A DNA stretch of 64,000 nucleotides from Tuctoria greenei (Eukaryota; Streptophyta; Magnoliopsida; Poales; Poaceae). How positions within the stretch are numbered: position 1 is the stretch's first letter; each line of letters opens with the position of its first letter. The DNA lies in the NCBI GenBank assembly GCA_036927565.1, contig JAYESD010000012.1, forward strand, positions 5,704,001 through 5,768,000, given 5' to 3'. The notes below the pieces were generated by a model. The model was not told the origin of the DNA, ran no database searches, and saw only the letters and a list, made by a program, of their open reading frames with translations. Shown here piece by piece: positions 54,886 through 64,000 of this stretch. The translations under genes and the position numbers were made by a program.

Positions 54886-56361
54886 AGCATATTGATCCGA
54901 TTTTAAAATAAATGTTTTGTTTGCAAACTTGCATGCTTGTGTCAAATTGATGGGAATCCTATGGTAGGAAGTTTACTAGTTTTGTTTTACCACCCTTGTC
55001 ACCTGGAATTTATGGTAGAGAGTTGGGAAGGGTTTTTACCTTTTTGCTTTGCTTAATTAATTGGGATGGCAAACAACACTACACATTTAATTATGCATCA
55101 ATGATATTCTGGTTAATGTGAACTGGTCAATACGATGGGTGATCTAAGCAAGCATGGTTTTGTGGATGGGTTGGATGTTATGGTGGTTTGCTTGCCTTAG
55201 ATCTAAGGACCGGTTCATGCGAGAATATGCCAGGTCAATAGTGCCACCACAAGGTCAAGTATGGATGCGGCGTAGCTAAATAATTAGGAGCGCTGCTAGT
55301 ATTGTATGGACCATGGGATGGCGCGGGGAATGGGAGTCGAGGAGGACTGCCCTGGGATCCGCATGGCACACGAGGGGGCCCATGGGTGGGGGCATGGAGA
55401 TTCAAGCCTGCGGTGAAACCTTAGTGGGCCCGTACATACTAGTAGTCCCTTTTGAAAGGCTATTTTGTGATCTCTTGGCCACACACCTACGGAAGTGTGA
55501 GATGGCATAATGGAGGTTTCTTAGTCATTGAAAGGTGATGAAATCACAAACATGTGGGTAAAGTGGTACAACCTCTGCAGAGTGTTTAAAACTATCATGA
55601 TAGCCGTGCTCCCGGTTATGAGCGCCTGGATGACCTACATGATTAGAGTTGGAATTGGGATTTGGGATGGTTATGGTTTGGTAATGGTTATGGTTTGGTA
55701 ATGGTTATGGTTTGGTAATGGTTATGGTTGGTTTATGGTTATGGATTATGGTTATGGATATGAATTTGAGTTATGGTAACTGGACATGGAAAATGATGAT
55801 GTTGGCAATAATTGGATATGGTTTATATTATGTTAATATGATGGTTATGATGGGATTATTTCACATAGACATAGTACAATGCTTTTCAAATGTTTTACTG
55901 TACTTTTCAGCACTTAGCCATTATTATTGTCGTCATTTGAATCAGCCACATGTCATACTTTCCACACTTGCTGAGTACGACATGTACTCACTCTTGCAAT
56001 CCCCCCCCCCCAACAGTTGCAGGTCAGAATTATGAGTTTAATGGCGATAATGTGGAGATCTAGGCCGTGTCTACCGTCAACTTTGCATGTGGTGTTATTG
56101 GAGCTGCGCTATCCCTTATGCTTAGTTTGCTTAGTTGCATAATTAGTTTATTTCTGCTGCATTAGTTGAACTTGTTATTAATATTCATTAGAGCTTGTAT
56201 TCGAGGATATAATGAATTATGTAATAAGAGTACTTATTTAATAATTTGAGATGTGGTAATTATCTGTTTATCATTTGTGAATCACTCGTGTATGTGTGTT
56301 GAACATCCTGGGCACACATATGCGTTAGCTTGGTTCGTTTTCGGAACCGGGCGTCACAGAT

Positions 56362-56375
56362 TGGTATCAGAGCCA
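56362..56375 (+). promoter_or_regulatory. primer binding site, initiator tRNA-Met type
   Basis: TGGTATCAGAGCCA begins three bases after the 5' LTR end (GTCACA/GAT). It is complementary to the 3' end of plant initiator tRNA-Met, the usual primer for chromoviruses. Confidence 0.85.
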
Positions 56376-56628
56376 CAGGTTGACCGTAGGACGCAGCCTA
56401 GATAGAATGGACACTTTAGAGCACATAGGAGCACTCTGGAATCGATGTGTTTTGCTTGGAGTGCTGTTTGCTATATATATTGTTTGCTTGTGTGCTTAAT
56501 AGAGGATTTTGGGATGCTTTAGCATTGCCATATCCACCTAGGCTAGTGTAGCTAGTTGTTTAGTTTCATAGCCCTTGATGCATATAGTTGGGGACGTTTC
56601 TAAATTCTTACCTATTGCTCTTCTTCAG

Positions 56629-59600
56629 ATGGTGAGGACTCGCAACCAGAGGGATGTCAATGATGAGGAGGAGAACCATGAAGTACCTCAGAACAACAAT
56701 GGACAAGGACCTGCTCATGGAGCTATCAATATTGAGCAGCTATTGGCTATGCAGAACCAGCTCATGCAGACCATGATACAAACAATGGGACAGCTGCAGG
56801 CTGGCAGTAACATCAACAATCAGCCCCACATGCCTCCACCACCACCCCCGCCTCCTCATAACCGATTGGGAGAGTTCATGAGGACTAGGCCGCCAACCTT
56901 TGCTCAAGCTGCCGACCCTATGGATGCTGATGATTGGCTCAAGTCCGTGGAGAAGAAACTTGCTATTGTCCAATGCAGTGACTGAGAGAAGGTCCTATTT
57001 GCTTCTCATCAACTCGTTGGAGCAGCCGCCGATTGGTGGGATTCACTATGCAATGCTCATGAGGATCAAGAGAGGATCACCTGGGCGCAATTCAAGGAGA
57101 ATTTTCGTTCTCATTATGTGCCGGAAGGTGTTATGATCTTGAAGAGGCAAGAATTTGAGAACTTGAGGCAAGGAAGATCAAGCGTGAGTGAATATCTCAA
57201 TAAGTTCACTCAACTCTCAAGGTATGCGCCTGAGGATGTTAGTCGGGACAGCCGGAAGCAATATTTGTTCATGAGAGGCCTGAACAATGAGATCCAAGTG
57301 CAACTACTCAACTGTGACTATGCCAACTTTCAGAAGCTTGTGGACAAAGCAATTGTGGTTGAGAACAAGATCCGTGAGATGGAGCAAGAAATCAAGAGGA
57401 AGGCGCCATATAAAGGACAACAACAAGGAAGTAATGTGCGCTCTCGCCTTGCACCACCCAATGCACCCTATTACAGCTCCTCTATTCCTGCTCAGCGCCC
57501 TGGTTATGCACCGCGCCCAACTCAGTTTGTGCAGCAGCGCCCAGTCATGCAAGCAATGCCTTATGCACCTCGTGCTGATTTTCCTGGAGCCAATGTTCAA
57601 AACCAAGCTCGTCCCAATAATTCCGGTGGGGTTAAGAAGTGTTATACTTGTGGAGAAGCTGGACACTTTGCACATCAATGTCCTAAGTCAGGCCTTGGTC
57701 AAGGAAGCAATGCGCCGAGGCAAAACCCAAGACCCAATGGAGGACAACCACAAGGAGGCCGTGGACAGCAGAATTTTGCTCGTGGCAACGTGAACCATGT
57801 CTCTACGGAGGATGCTCAACAAGCGGATGACGTGGTCATTGGTATGTTTCTCGCAAACTCCAACCCCGCGACTATGTTATTTGATTCTGGAGCATCGCAT
57901 TCATTCATTGCATCGAAGTATGTTGTCAAGTATAGTTTGCCTATCTCTCATATGAAGTTTACTCTATTGGTTAAGTCTCCTGGAGGAGAGATGAGGACAA
58001 ATATAGTATGTCCAAAAGTAAGCCTTAGAATAAGGGGGGTAGACTTCTCCGCCAACCTCATTGTTTTAGATTCTCAAGGGTTGGACATTATACTTTGTAT
58101 GGACTGGTTGAGGAAGCACAATGGAGTTATTGAGTGTGCAACAAAGACTGTTAAGTTGACTAATGAGGAAGGGATCACCGTAGAATTTGAAACATCTCAA
58201 ACCGCACCGAAGCAATTGGAATTGAATCATATGGACAGTGCCACAATTGAGGAGATTCTGGTGGTGTGTAAATTTTTGGATGTTTTTCCGGACGAGTTGC
58301 CAGGTATGCCGCCTGATCGAGACATTGAGTTTGTCATTGATTTAATACCTGGAACTGCACCTATAGCTAAGAGGCCGTATACGATGCCTCCTATGGAATT
58401 AGCGGAGCTCAAGAAGCAGATTCAAGAACAACTAGAGAAACGTTTTATTCGCCCTAGCTCTTCACCTTGGGGAGCGCCCGTTCTATTTGTGGAAAAGAAG
58501 GATGGAACGCAAAGGATGTGTGTGGATTACCGAGCTCTCAACGAGGTGACCATCAAGAACAAGTACACCTTGCCCCGTATAGAGGATTTGTTTGATCAGA
58601 TGAAAGGCGCCTGTGTGTTTTCCAAGATTGATTTGAGGTCGGGATACTTTCAAATGAAGATCAGACCATCGGACATACCCAAAACAGCTTTTAGAACACG
58701 GTATGGATCTTATGAGTACACCGTGATGTCTTTTGGATTGACGAATGCTCCTGCCTACTTTATGTACCTCATGAATAAGGTCTTCATGGAGTACTTGGAT
58801 AAGTTCGTTGTGGTGTTTATTGATGATATTATGATCTACTCGAATGATGAGAAGGAACATGAGGAACACTTGAGGCTTACGCTGCAGAAATTGAGGGAGC
58901 ATCAATTGTATGCCAAGTTCAACAAGTGCCAGTTTTGGTTGAAAGAGATGCCGTTTTTGGGTCATATAATCTCAGGAGGAGGAGTATCGGTTGACCCCGG
59001 AAAAGTGAGAGACGTGTTGAAGTGGAAGCCGCCGCAAAATGTCAAGGAAATAAGGAGTTTTCTTGGGATGGCTGGATATTACCATCGGTTTATCAAGGAT
59101 TTTTCCAAGATAGCCAAGCCTATGACGGAATTGCTAATGAAGGGGAAGGCATTCCGATGGACTCAAGCTTGTCAGAATAGTTTTGAGGAATTGAAGAAAA
59201 GGTTGACAACAGCCCCAGTTTTGGTATTGCCGGATGTAAGCAAGAGTTTCGACATCTATTGTGATGCATGAAGACAAGGATTAGGATGTGTGCTCATGCA
59301 AGAAGGCCAAGTGGTAGCTTATGCATCGAGGCAACTAAAGAAACATGAGTTGAATTATCCTACACACGACCTTGAACTCGCAGCCATGGTACACACCTTG
59401 AAGATATGGAGACACTATGTTTTTGGTCACCGATGTGAGATTTATACAGATCACAAGAGTCTCAAGTACATATTTACGCAAACGAATATGAATCTGAGGC
59501 AACGCCGATGGTTGGAGCTCATCAAGGATTATGACGTGGGAATCAACTATCACTCAGGGAAGGCCAATGTAGTGGCCGATGATTTGAGCCGAAAAGGAGT

Positions 59601-61160
59601 AAGTCATCAACTCACAGTACAAGAGCTGCCATCCGAGTTATGCAAGGAGTTTGAACGGTTGAACCTTGGATTCATAAATGAGATGGGAACGATGGAAGTC
59701 AACCCAACATTAGAGCAGGAAATACGGGAAGGGCAGACAAAGGACAAGGAAATACAGGAAATCAAGGAAAAGACCCAAGAAGGAAGAGAATTCAGATTTG
59801 ATGAAGACGAACTGGGTACCTTATGGCTTGGAAAGAGGATTGTGGTACCTAATGTTAGGCATATTCGGGAAACAATATTGAAGGAGGCACATGACTCGCC
59901 TTACTCAATTCATCCTAGCTGTACGAAGATGTACAAGGACTTAAAGACATGTTATTGGTGGGCTAGCATGAAAAAGGACATAGCCGAATATGTTGCACTT
60001 TGTGATGTGTGCCAACGAGTTAAAGCTGAACATCAAAAGCAAGCCGGATTGCTACAACCATTGAAGATCCCGGAATGGAAGTGGGAAGAGATTGGTATGG
60101 ACTTTATAGTTGGATTACCGCAAACTCAGTCTGGCTATGATTCAATATGGGTTATTGTGGATCGGTTGACCAAATCAGCTCACTTCATCCCTATCAAGAC
60201 CACATATACCACCGCGAAGCTAGCAGAATTGTATATGGAGCATATTGTGTGCCGACATGGAGTACCGAAGAAGATAGTCTCGGATAGAGGTTCTCAGTTC
60301 ACCTCCAGGTTTTGGCAGAAATTGCATGAAGCAATGGGAACAAGGTTGAATTTCAGCTCAGCGTATCACCCTCAAACAGATGGACAAACCGAGAGGACCA
60401 ACCAAATTTTGGAAGACATGTTAAGAGCTTGTGCATTAAAGCATGGGAAAAGTTGGGATAAAAGTTTGCCGTACGCTGAATTCTCGTACAACAATAGCTA
60501 CCAAGCAAGTCTGAAAATGTCACCCTATGAAGCATTGTACGGAAGGAAGTGTAGGACTCCCTTGTTTTGGAATGAAACCGGAGAGAAACAAGTGTTTGGT
60601 CCCGACGTGTTACAAGAAGCTGAAAGGCAAGTCCAAATAATACGGGAAAACTTAAAGGCTGCCCAGTCTCGACAGAAAGGTTATGCTGATAATAGGTGAA
60701 GGAGTTTGACTTTTGAAGTTGGAGATTTTGTATACCTCAAAGTGTCACCTATCAGAGGTCAGTGACGGTTTAACGTCAAAGGAAAACTGGCACCACGTTA
60801 CATCGGACCATTTAAGATTTTGGACAAACGAGGAGAGGTAGCTTATCAACTTGAGCTGTCGACGTATCTCTCCGATGTACATGACATATTTCACGTCTCT
60901 CAACTGAAGAAGTGTCTCAGGGTACCGGAAGAACAAGTGCCGATGGACGAGTTAGAACTTCAAGAGGATTTGTCCTATGTCGAGCAACCTATCAAGATTT
61001 TGGATATGAAGGAAAGGGAGAAATAAGAGGATCCGTTGGTGCAAAGTGCAATGGAAACACCATACGGAAGCCGAAGCTACATGGGAACGTGAAGAAGACC
61101 TGAAGGCAGAATTCCCTCACCTTTTCTCCACGCTATCGAATCTCGAGGGCGAGATTCACT
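56629..61160 (+). pseudogene. gag-pol polyprotein of chromovirus element B (in-frame stops)
   Basis: One frame from the ATG at 56629 (MVRTRNQRDVNDEEE) to about 61022, broken by in-frame stops TGA 56983, TGA 59269, TGA 60697 and TGA near 60763, with a frameshift near 61022. Domains: gag (56900-57330), zinc knuckle [14 protein letters not shown] (57640-57681), protease [13 protein letters not shown] (~57875), reverse transcriptase (58480-58980; [10 protein letters not shown]), RNase H (59215-59600; [20 protein letters not shown]), integrase with an HHCC finger ([10 protein letters not shown] ... CDVCQ, 59886-60015) and the D, D, E positions in MDFIVGL, SDRGSQF and TDGQTERTN, a GPFKIL module (~60806) and a chromodomain (to ~61150). 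Apart from these lesions the motifs are intact, so the copy is fairly young. Confidence 0.93.
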
Positions 61161-61162
61161 TT

Positions 61163-61176
61163 AAGGGGGGTAGGTT
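61163..61176 (+). promoter_or_regulatory. polypurine tract of element B
   Basis: AAGGGGGGTAGG and TT directly precede the 3' LTR start TGTAACATCC at 61177. Confidence 0.75.
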
Positions 61177-63916
61177 TGTAACATCCTAAATTTTCGCATC
61201 ATGCATTGCATACATGAGCATGCATTAAACACTAGTAGAATAAGAGCAAAATAATAAAACATACATATACAAATATGTGTAGCAAAAGAAGGAAAAGAAA
61301 ATAATAGTTATAGCCTAAAACTTGTAATAGGGAATAAGTATATAAAAAATAAAATATTTATATTAATAGTATGTATTATAATAATAATAAATAATAAATA
61401 ATATATATATAATATGAATAATAATATATATATAAATATAAATATAAATAATAAATCATATAATAAAAGAAAGTATAAAAAAAGTAAAATAAATAAATAT
61501 AAATAAAATAATAATAATACTAAAAAAGAAAAAAGAAAGAGAAAAGGGGCCTGTCGCTGGCCAGGCCGACGGCCCAGCCGAGCAGCCCCGGCTCCCGCGC
61601 CGCAGCGCGCAGCCCCCGCCTGGGTCCCGCTGGCCACGCGCCTCGCCCGCCGTAACGTGCCCCGCCGACCACAGCGCCCGAGGCCGCAGCGCGTGACCCC
61701 GCCCCCGCGTCCGATCCCGCCCCGACTCCCCTGGCCCCACGCCGATTCCCGCACGCGCTCCAGCCCCGATCGCCCCTCCCGCGAATCCTGCGCCCGACGC
61801 CCGATCCCGCCGGCTCCCGTACCGAGCCGGACTCCCGATCGAGTCCTCCCGCCCGCGCCTATAAAAAGGCCCCGAAGGCCTCGAGTTTCCCCGATCCAGA
61901 AACAGCCGCCGCCATAGAGAACCGCCGCCGGTACAGAGAACCAGAGGGCTGCGCCCAGGGAAGAAAAAGGAGGAAAAGAAGGGGAAGAAGAGGAAGAAAA
62001 AGAGGAGGGCGCCGCCGTCCGCCGGAGATCGTCGTCGCCATCGCGTCGCCGTCGTCGTGCCGCCGGAGGACGCATCTACTTCGTCTACGCTTTGTCCCCA
62101 TCCCGCGATCATCGAAGCCATCGCATCTACGGTAGGCCATGTTCCCGATGCAAATTTTAGCGATCATATTGAATCTAATAGGCATGAATTGATTTTAGTT
62201 GCACCATAATTTTATTTTCAGCAGCATTAATCCACCCTAAAACCCCCGTAAACTCTTATGAACACGTATGAACTAGTCGCATCTAACTAATAAACAATCA
62301 TAGTTAATTAATTATTGAATTGTGCATGCATACATGTCATTGCATGTTGATTATTTTGTGTGCATTATGTTGATTGTATATGTTTTCTTGTATGTATGAT
62401 CACGCATAGAGGAACGTGCTCAAGAGGCCGCATACGAGGATTTCCAAAATCAAGACTTTGAAGCGCTTGAGCAACCCCATCCGTCGGAGCAAGGCAAGTG
62501 TCCTTGAAGCATATTGATCCTATTTTAAAATAAATGTTTTGTTTGCAAACTTGCATGCTTGTGTCAAATTGATGGGAATCCTATGGTAGGAAGTTTACTA
62601 GTTTTGTTTGACCACCCTTGTCACCTGGAATTTATGGTAGAGAGTCGAGAAGGGTTTTTACCTTTTTGCTTCGCTTAATTAATTGGGATGGCAAACAACA
62701 CTACACATTTAATTATGCATCAATGATATTCTGGTTAATGTGAACTGGTCAATACGATGGGTGATCTAAGCAAGCATGGTTTTGTGGATGGGTTGGATGT
62801 TATGGTGGTTTGCTTGCCTTAGATCTAAGGACCGGTTCATACGAGAATATGTCAGGTCAACAGTGCCACCACAAGGCCAAGTATGGGTGCGGCGTAGCTA
62901 AATAATTAGGAGCGCTGCTAGTATTGTATGGACCATGGGATGGCGCGGGGAATGGGAGTCGAGGAGGACTGCCCTGGGATCTGCATGGCACACGAGGGGG
63001 CCCGTGGGTGGGGGCATGGAGATTCAAGCCTGCCGGTGAAACCTTAGTGGGCCCGTACATACTAGTAGTCCCTTTTGAAAGGTTGTGATCTCTTGGCCAC
63101 AGACCTACGGAAGTGTGAGATGGCATAATGGAGGTTTCTTAGTCATCGAAAGGTGATGAAATCACAAACATGTGGGTAAAGTGGTACAACCTCTGCAGAT
63201 TGTTTAAAATTATCATGATAGCCGTGCTCCCGGTTATGAGCGCTGGATGACCTACATGATTAGAGTTGGAATTGGGATTTGGGATGGTTATGGTTTGGTA
63301 ATGGTTATGGTTTGGTAATGGTTATGGTTTGGTAATGGTTATGGTTGGTTTATGGTTATGGATTATGGTTATGGATATGAATTTGAGTTATGGTAACTGG
63401 ACATGGATAATGATGATGTTGGCAATAATTGGATATGGTTTATATTATGTTAATATGATGGTTATGATGGGATTACTTCACATAGACATAGTACAATGCT
63501 TTTCAAATGTTTTACTGTACTTTTCAGCACTTAGCCATTATTACATTCGTCATTTGAATAAGCCACATGTCATACTTTCCACACTTGCTGAGTACGACAT
63601 GTACTCACTCTTGCAATCCCCCCCAACAGCTACTGGAGACAATTGGGAGTACCCTGAGGATCACGTGGAGTACTAGGTTGCGTACCACCGTCAATTGCCT
63701 GTGGATTGGAGTCGTGCTGTTTAGTTTATTTTCCGTTGCATTATTTAGAGTTTTATCATTCATGAACTATTGGATTATTGTAATAAAGTACTTATTTAAT
63801 AGTTAAGACGTGGTTAAATTCTGTATATCGTTTGTGATGCAACCGTATATGTGTGATGAACTTCCTGGGCACAGATATGTGTTACGCTTGGTTCATATTC
63901 GGAATCGGGTGTCACA
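61177..63916 (+). mobile_element. 3' LTR of element B
   Basis: 2740 bp, TGTAACATCC to TCGGGTGTCACA. It is very similar to the 5' LTR up to about 63630, but the last ~290 bp (from CAACAGCTACTGGAGACAAT) differ strongly from the 5' LTR end, which instead matches LTR-A. It includes the AT-rich block (61310-61545), GC-rich block (61550-61858), TATA box (61859-61869), the 98-bp exon-like frame (62410-62507) and the GGTTATGGTTTGGTAAT microsatellite (63285-63365). Confidence 0.9.
62410..62507 (+). other. 98-bp exon-like frame in the 3' LTR of element B
   Basis: ERAQEAAYEDFQNQDF, EALEQPHPSEQGKCP and stop in the same phase after an AG at 62408-62409; it differs from the 5' LTR copy by three residues. 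Confidence 0.4.
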
Positions 63917-64000
63917 GGTAATTATCTGTTTATCTTTTGTGAATCACTCGTGTATATGTGTTGAACATCATGGGCACACATATGCGTTAGCTTGGTTCAT
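63917..64000 (+). mobile_element. continuation of LTR-A after element B
   Basis: GGTAATTATCTGTTTATCTT continues the LTR-A sequence left at 53559, following the duplicated GGTAA. It matches the last part of the other LTRs (GGGCACACATATGCGTTAGC) and runs off the window about 20-30 bp before the expected LTR end. Confidence 0.85.

Larger units (their letters stand above)
53560..56358 (+). mobile_element. 5' LTR of element B
   Basis: 2799 bp, TGTAACACGC to CGGGCGTCACA. The first ~1.0 kb differs completely from LTR-A and the element R LTR: an AT microsatellite-like block (about 53690-53930), then a very GC/CpG-rich block (53930-54240), then a TATA box (CCTATAAAAGG, 54238-54248). From about 54860 on it resembles the other LTRs. 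Long frames in the GC-rich part (for example 54545-53691 minus) reflect composition only. Confidence 0.9.
53560..63916 (+). mobile_element. complete chromovirus-type Ty3/gypsy element B with TSD GGTAA
   Basis: 5' LTR 53560-56358, primer site 56362, gag-pol 56629-61160, polypurine tract 61163, 3' LTR 61177-63916. The 5-bp duplication GGTAA flanks it (53555-53559 and 63917-63921) and lies inside LTR-A, whose sequence continues on both sides. The protein order with integrase before a C-terminal chromodomain, the tRNA-Met primer site and the very long LTRs fit the Tekay/Del branch of chromoviruses. Coding capacity is broken by several stops, so the copy is not autonomous. Confidence 0.93.

Overview
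The window is a stretch of plant nuclear DNA, almost certainly from a grass (Poaceae). It is dominated by transposable elements of types that are abundant in grass genomes: CACTA (En/Spm) DNA transposons, Stowaway-like MITEs, and two Ty3/gypsy lineages (a chromodomain-bearing chromovirus with ~2.8 kb LTRs, and a Tat-like lineage with an extra open reading frame antisense to pol). GC-rich grass-style coding sequences sit among AT-rich repeats. The species cannot be fixed from the sequence. I see no rRNA, tRNA or CRISPR.

Layout. 1-5460: part of one CACTA element (Transposase_24 gene on the minus strand) with palindromic CAGGCGG-type tandem repeats of ~790 bp. 1897-9500: three divergent copies of an unrecognised small acidic-tailed protein gene, at 2128-2544, 5611-6177 and 8964-9386. 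Between the last two lies a TA-flanked, Stowaway-ended segment with a dead F-box-like gene. 10001-10843: a dead DUF4283-like gene. 11301-11608: a 28-bp minisatellite. 11708-19195: a second CACTA element with a decayed tnp2-type transposase, two hairpin MITEs and a 2.5-kb array of 71-bp repeats, ending in a recognisable CACTA 3' terminus. 19196-24530: a diverged ~165-bp satellite array split by a solo LTR. 25646-25974: an orphan CACTA 5' end. 25975-50802: three partial Tat-like elements (LTRs oriented minus, antisense Transposase_28 ORFs reading plus) and a truncated chromovirus. 50803-64000: an LTR interrupted by a complete 10.36-kb chromovirus (53560-63916, TSD GGTAA).

Insertions are nested up to four deep: Tat-like element 3 carries element 4, which carries chromovirus LTR-A, which carries complete element B. 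Almost every transposon coding region is broken by stops or frameshifts. The only uninterrupted coding frames are the three small paralogous genes and the partial Transposase_24 frame.

Main points for a second look: (i) the three-copy small-gene family, one copy embedded in CACTA tandem repeats; (ii) the antisense Transposase_28 ORF, which keeps one intron at the same phase in three copies, as expected only if the ORF is antisense to the retrotransposed RNA; (iii) a 98-bp exon-like frame kept without indels in four chromovirus LTRs whose promoters are unrelated; (iv) dense GGACTAGTCC palindromes in one LTR promoter type and exchange of that promoter for a GC-rich module in the other; (v) unequal 3' ends of the two LTRs of one TSD-flanked element.
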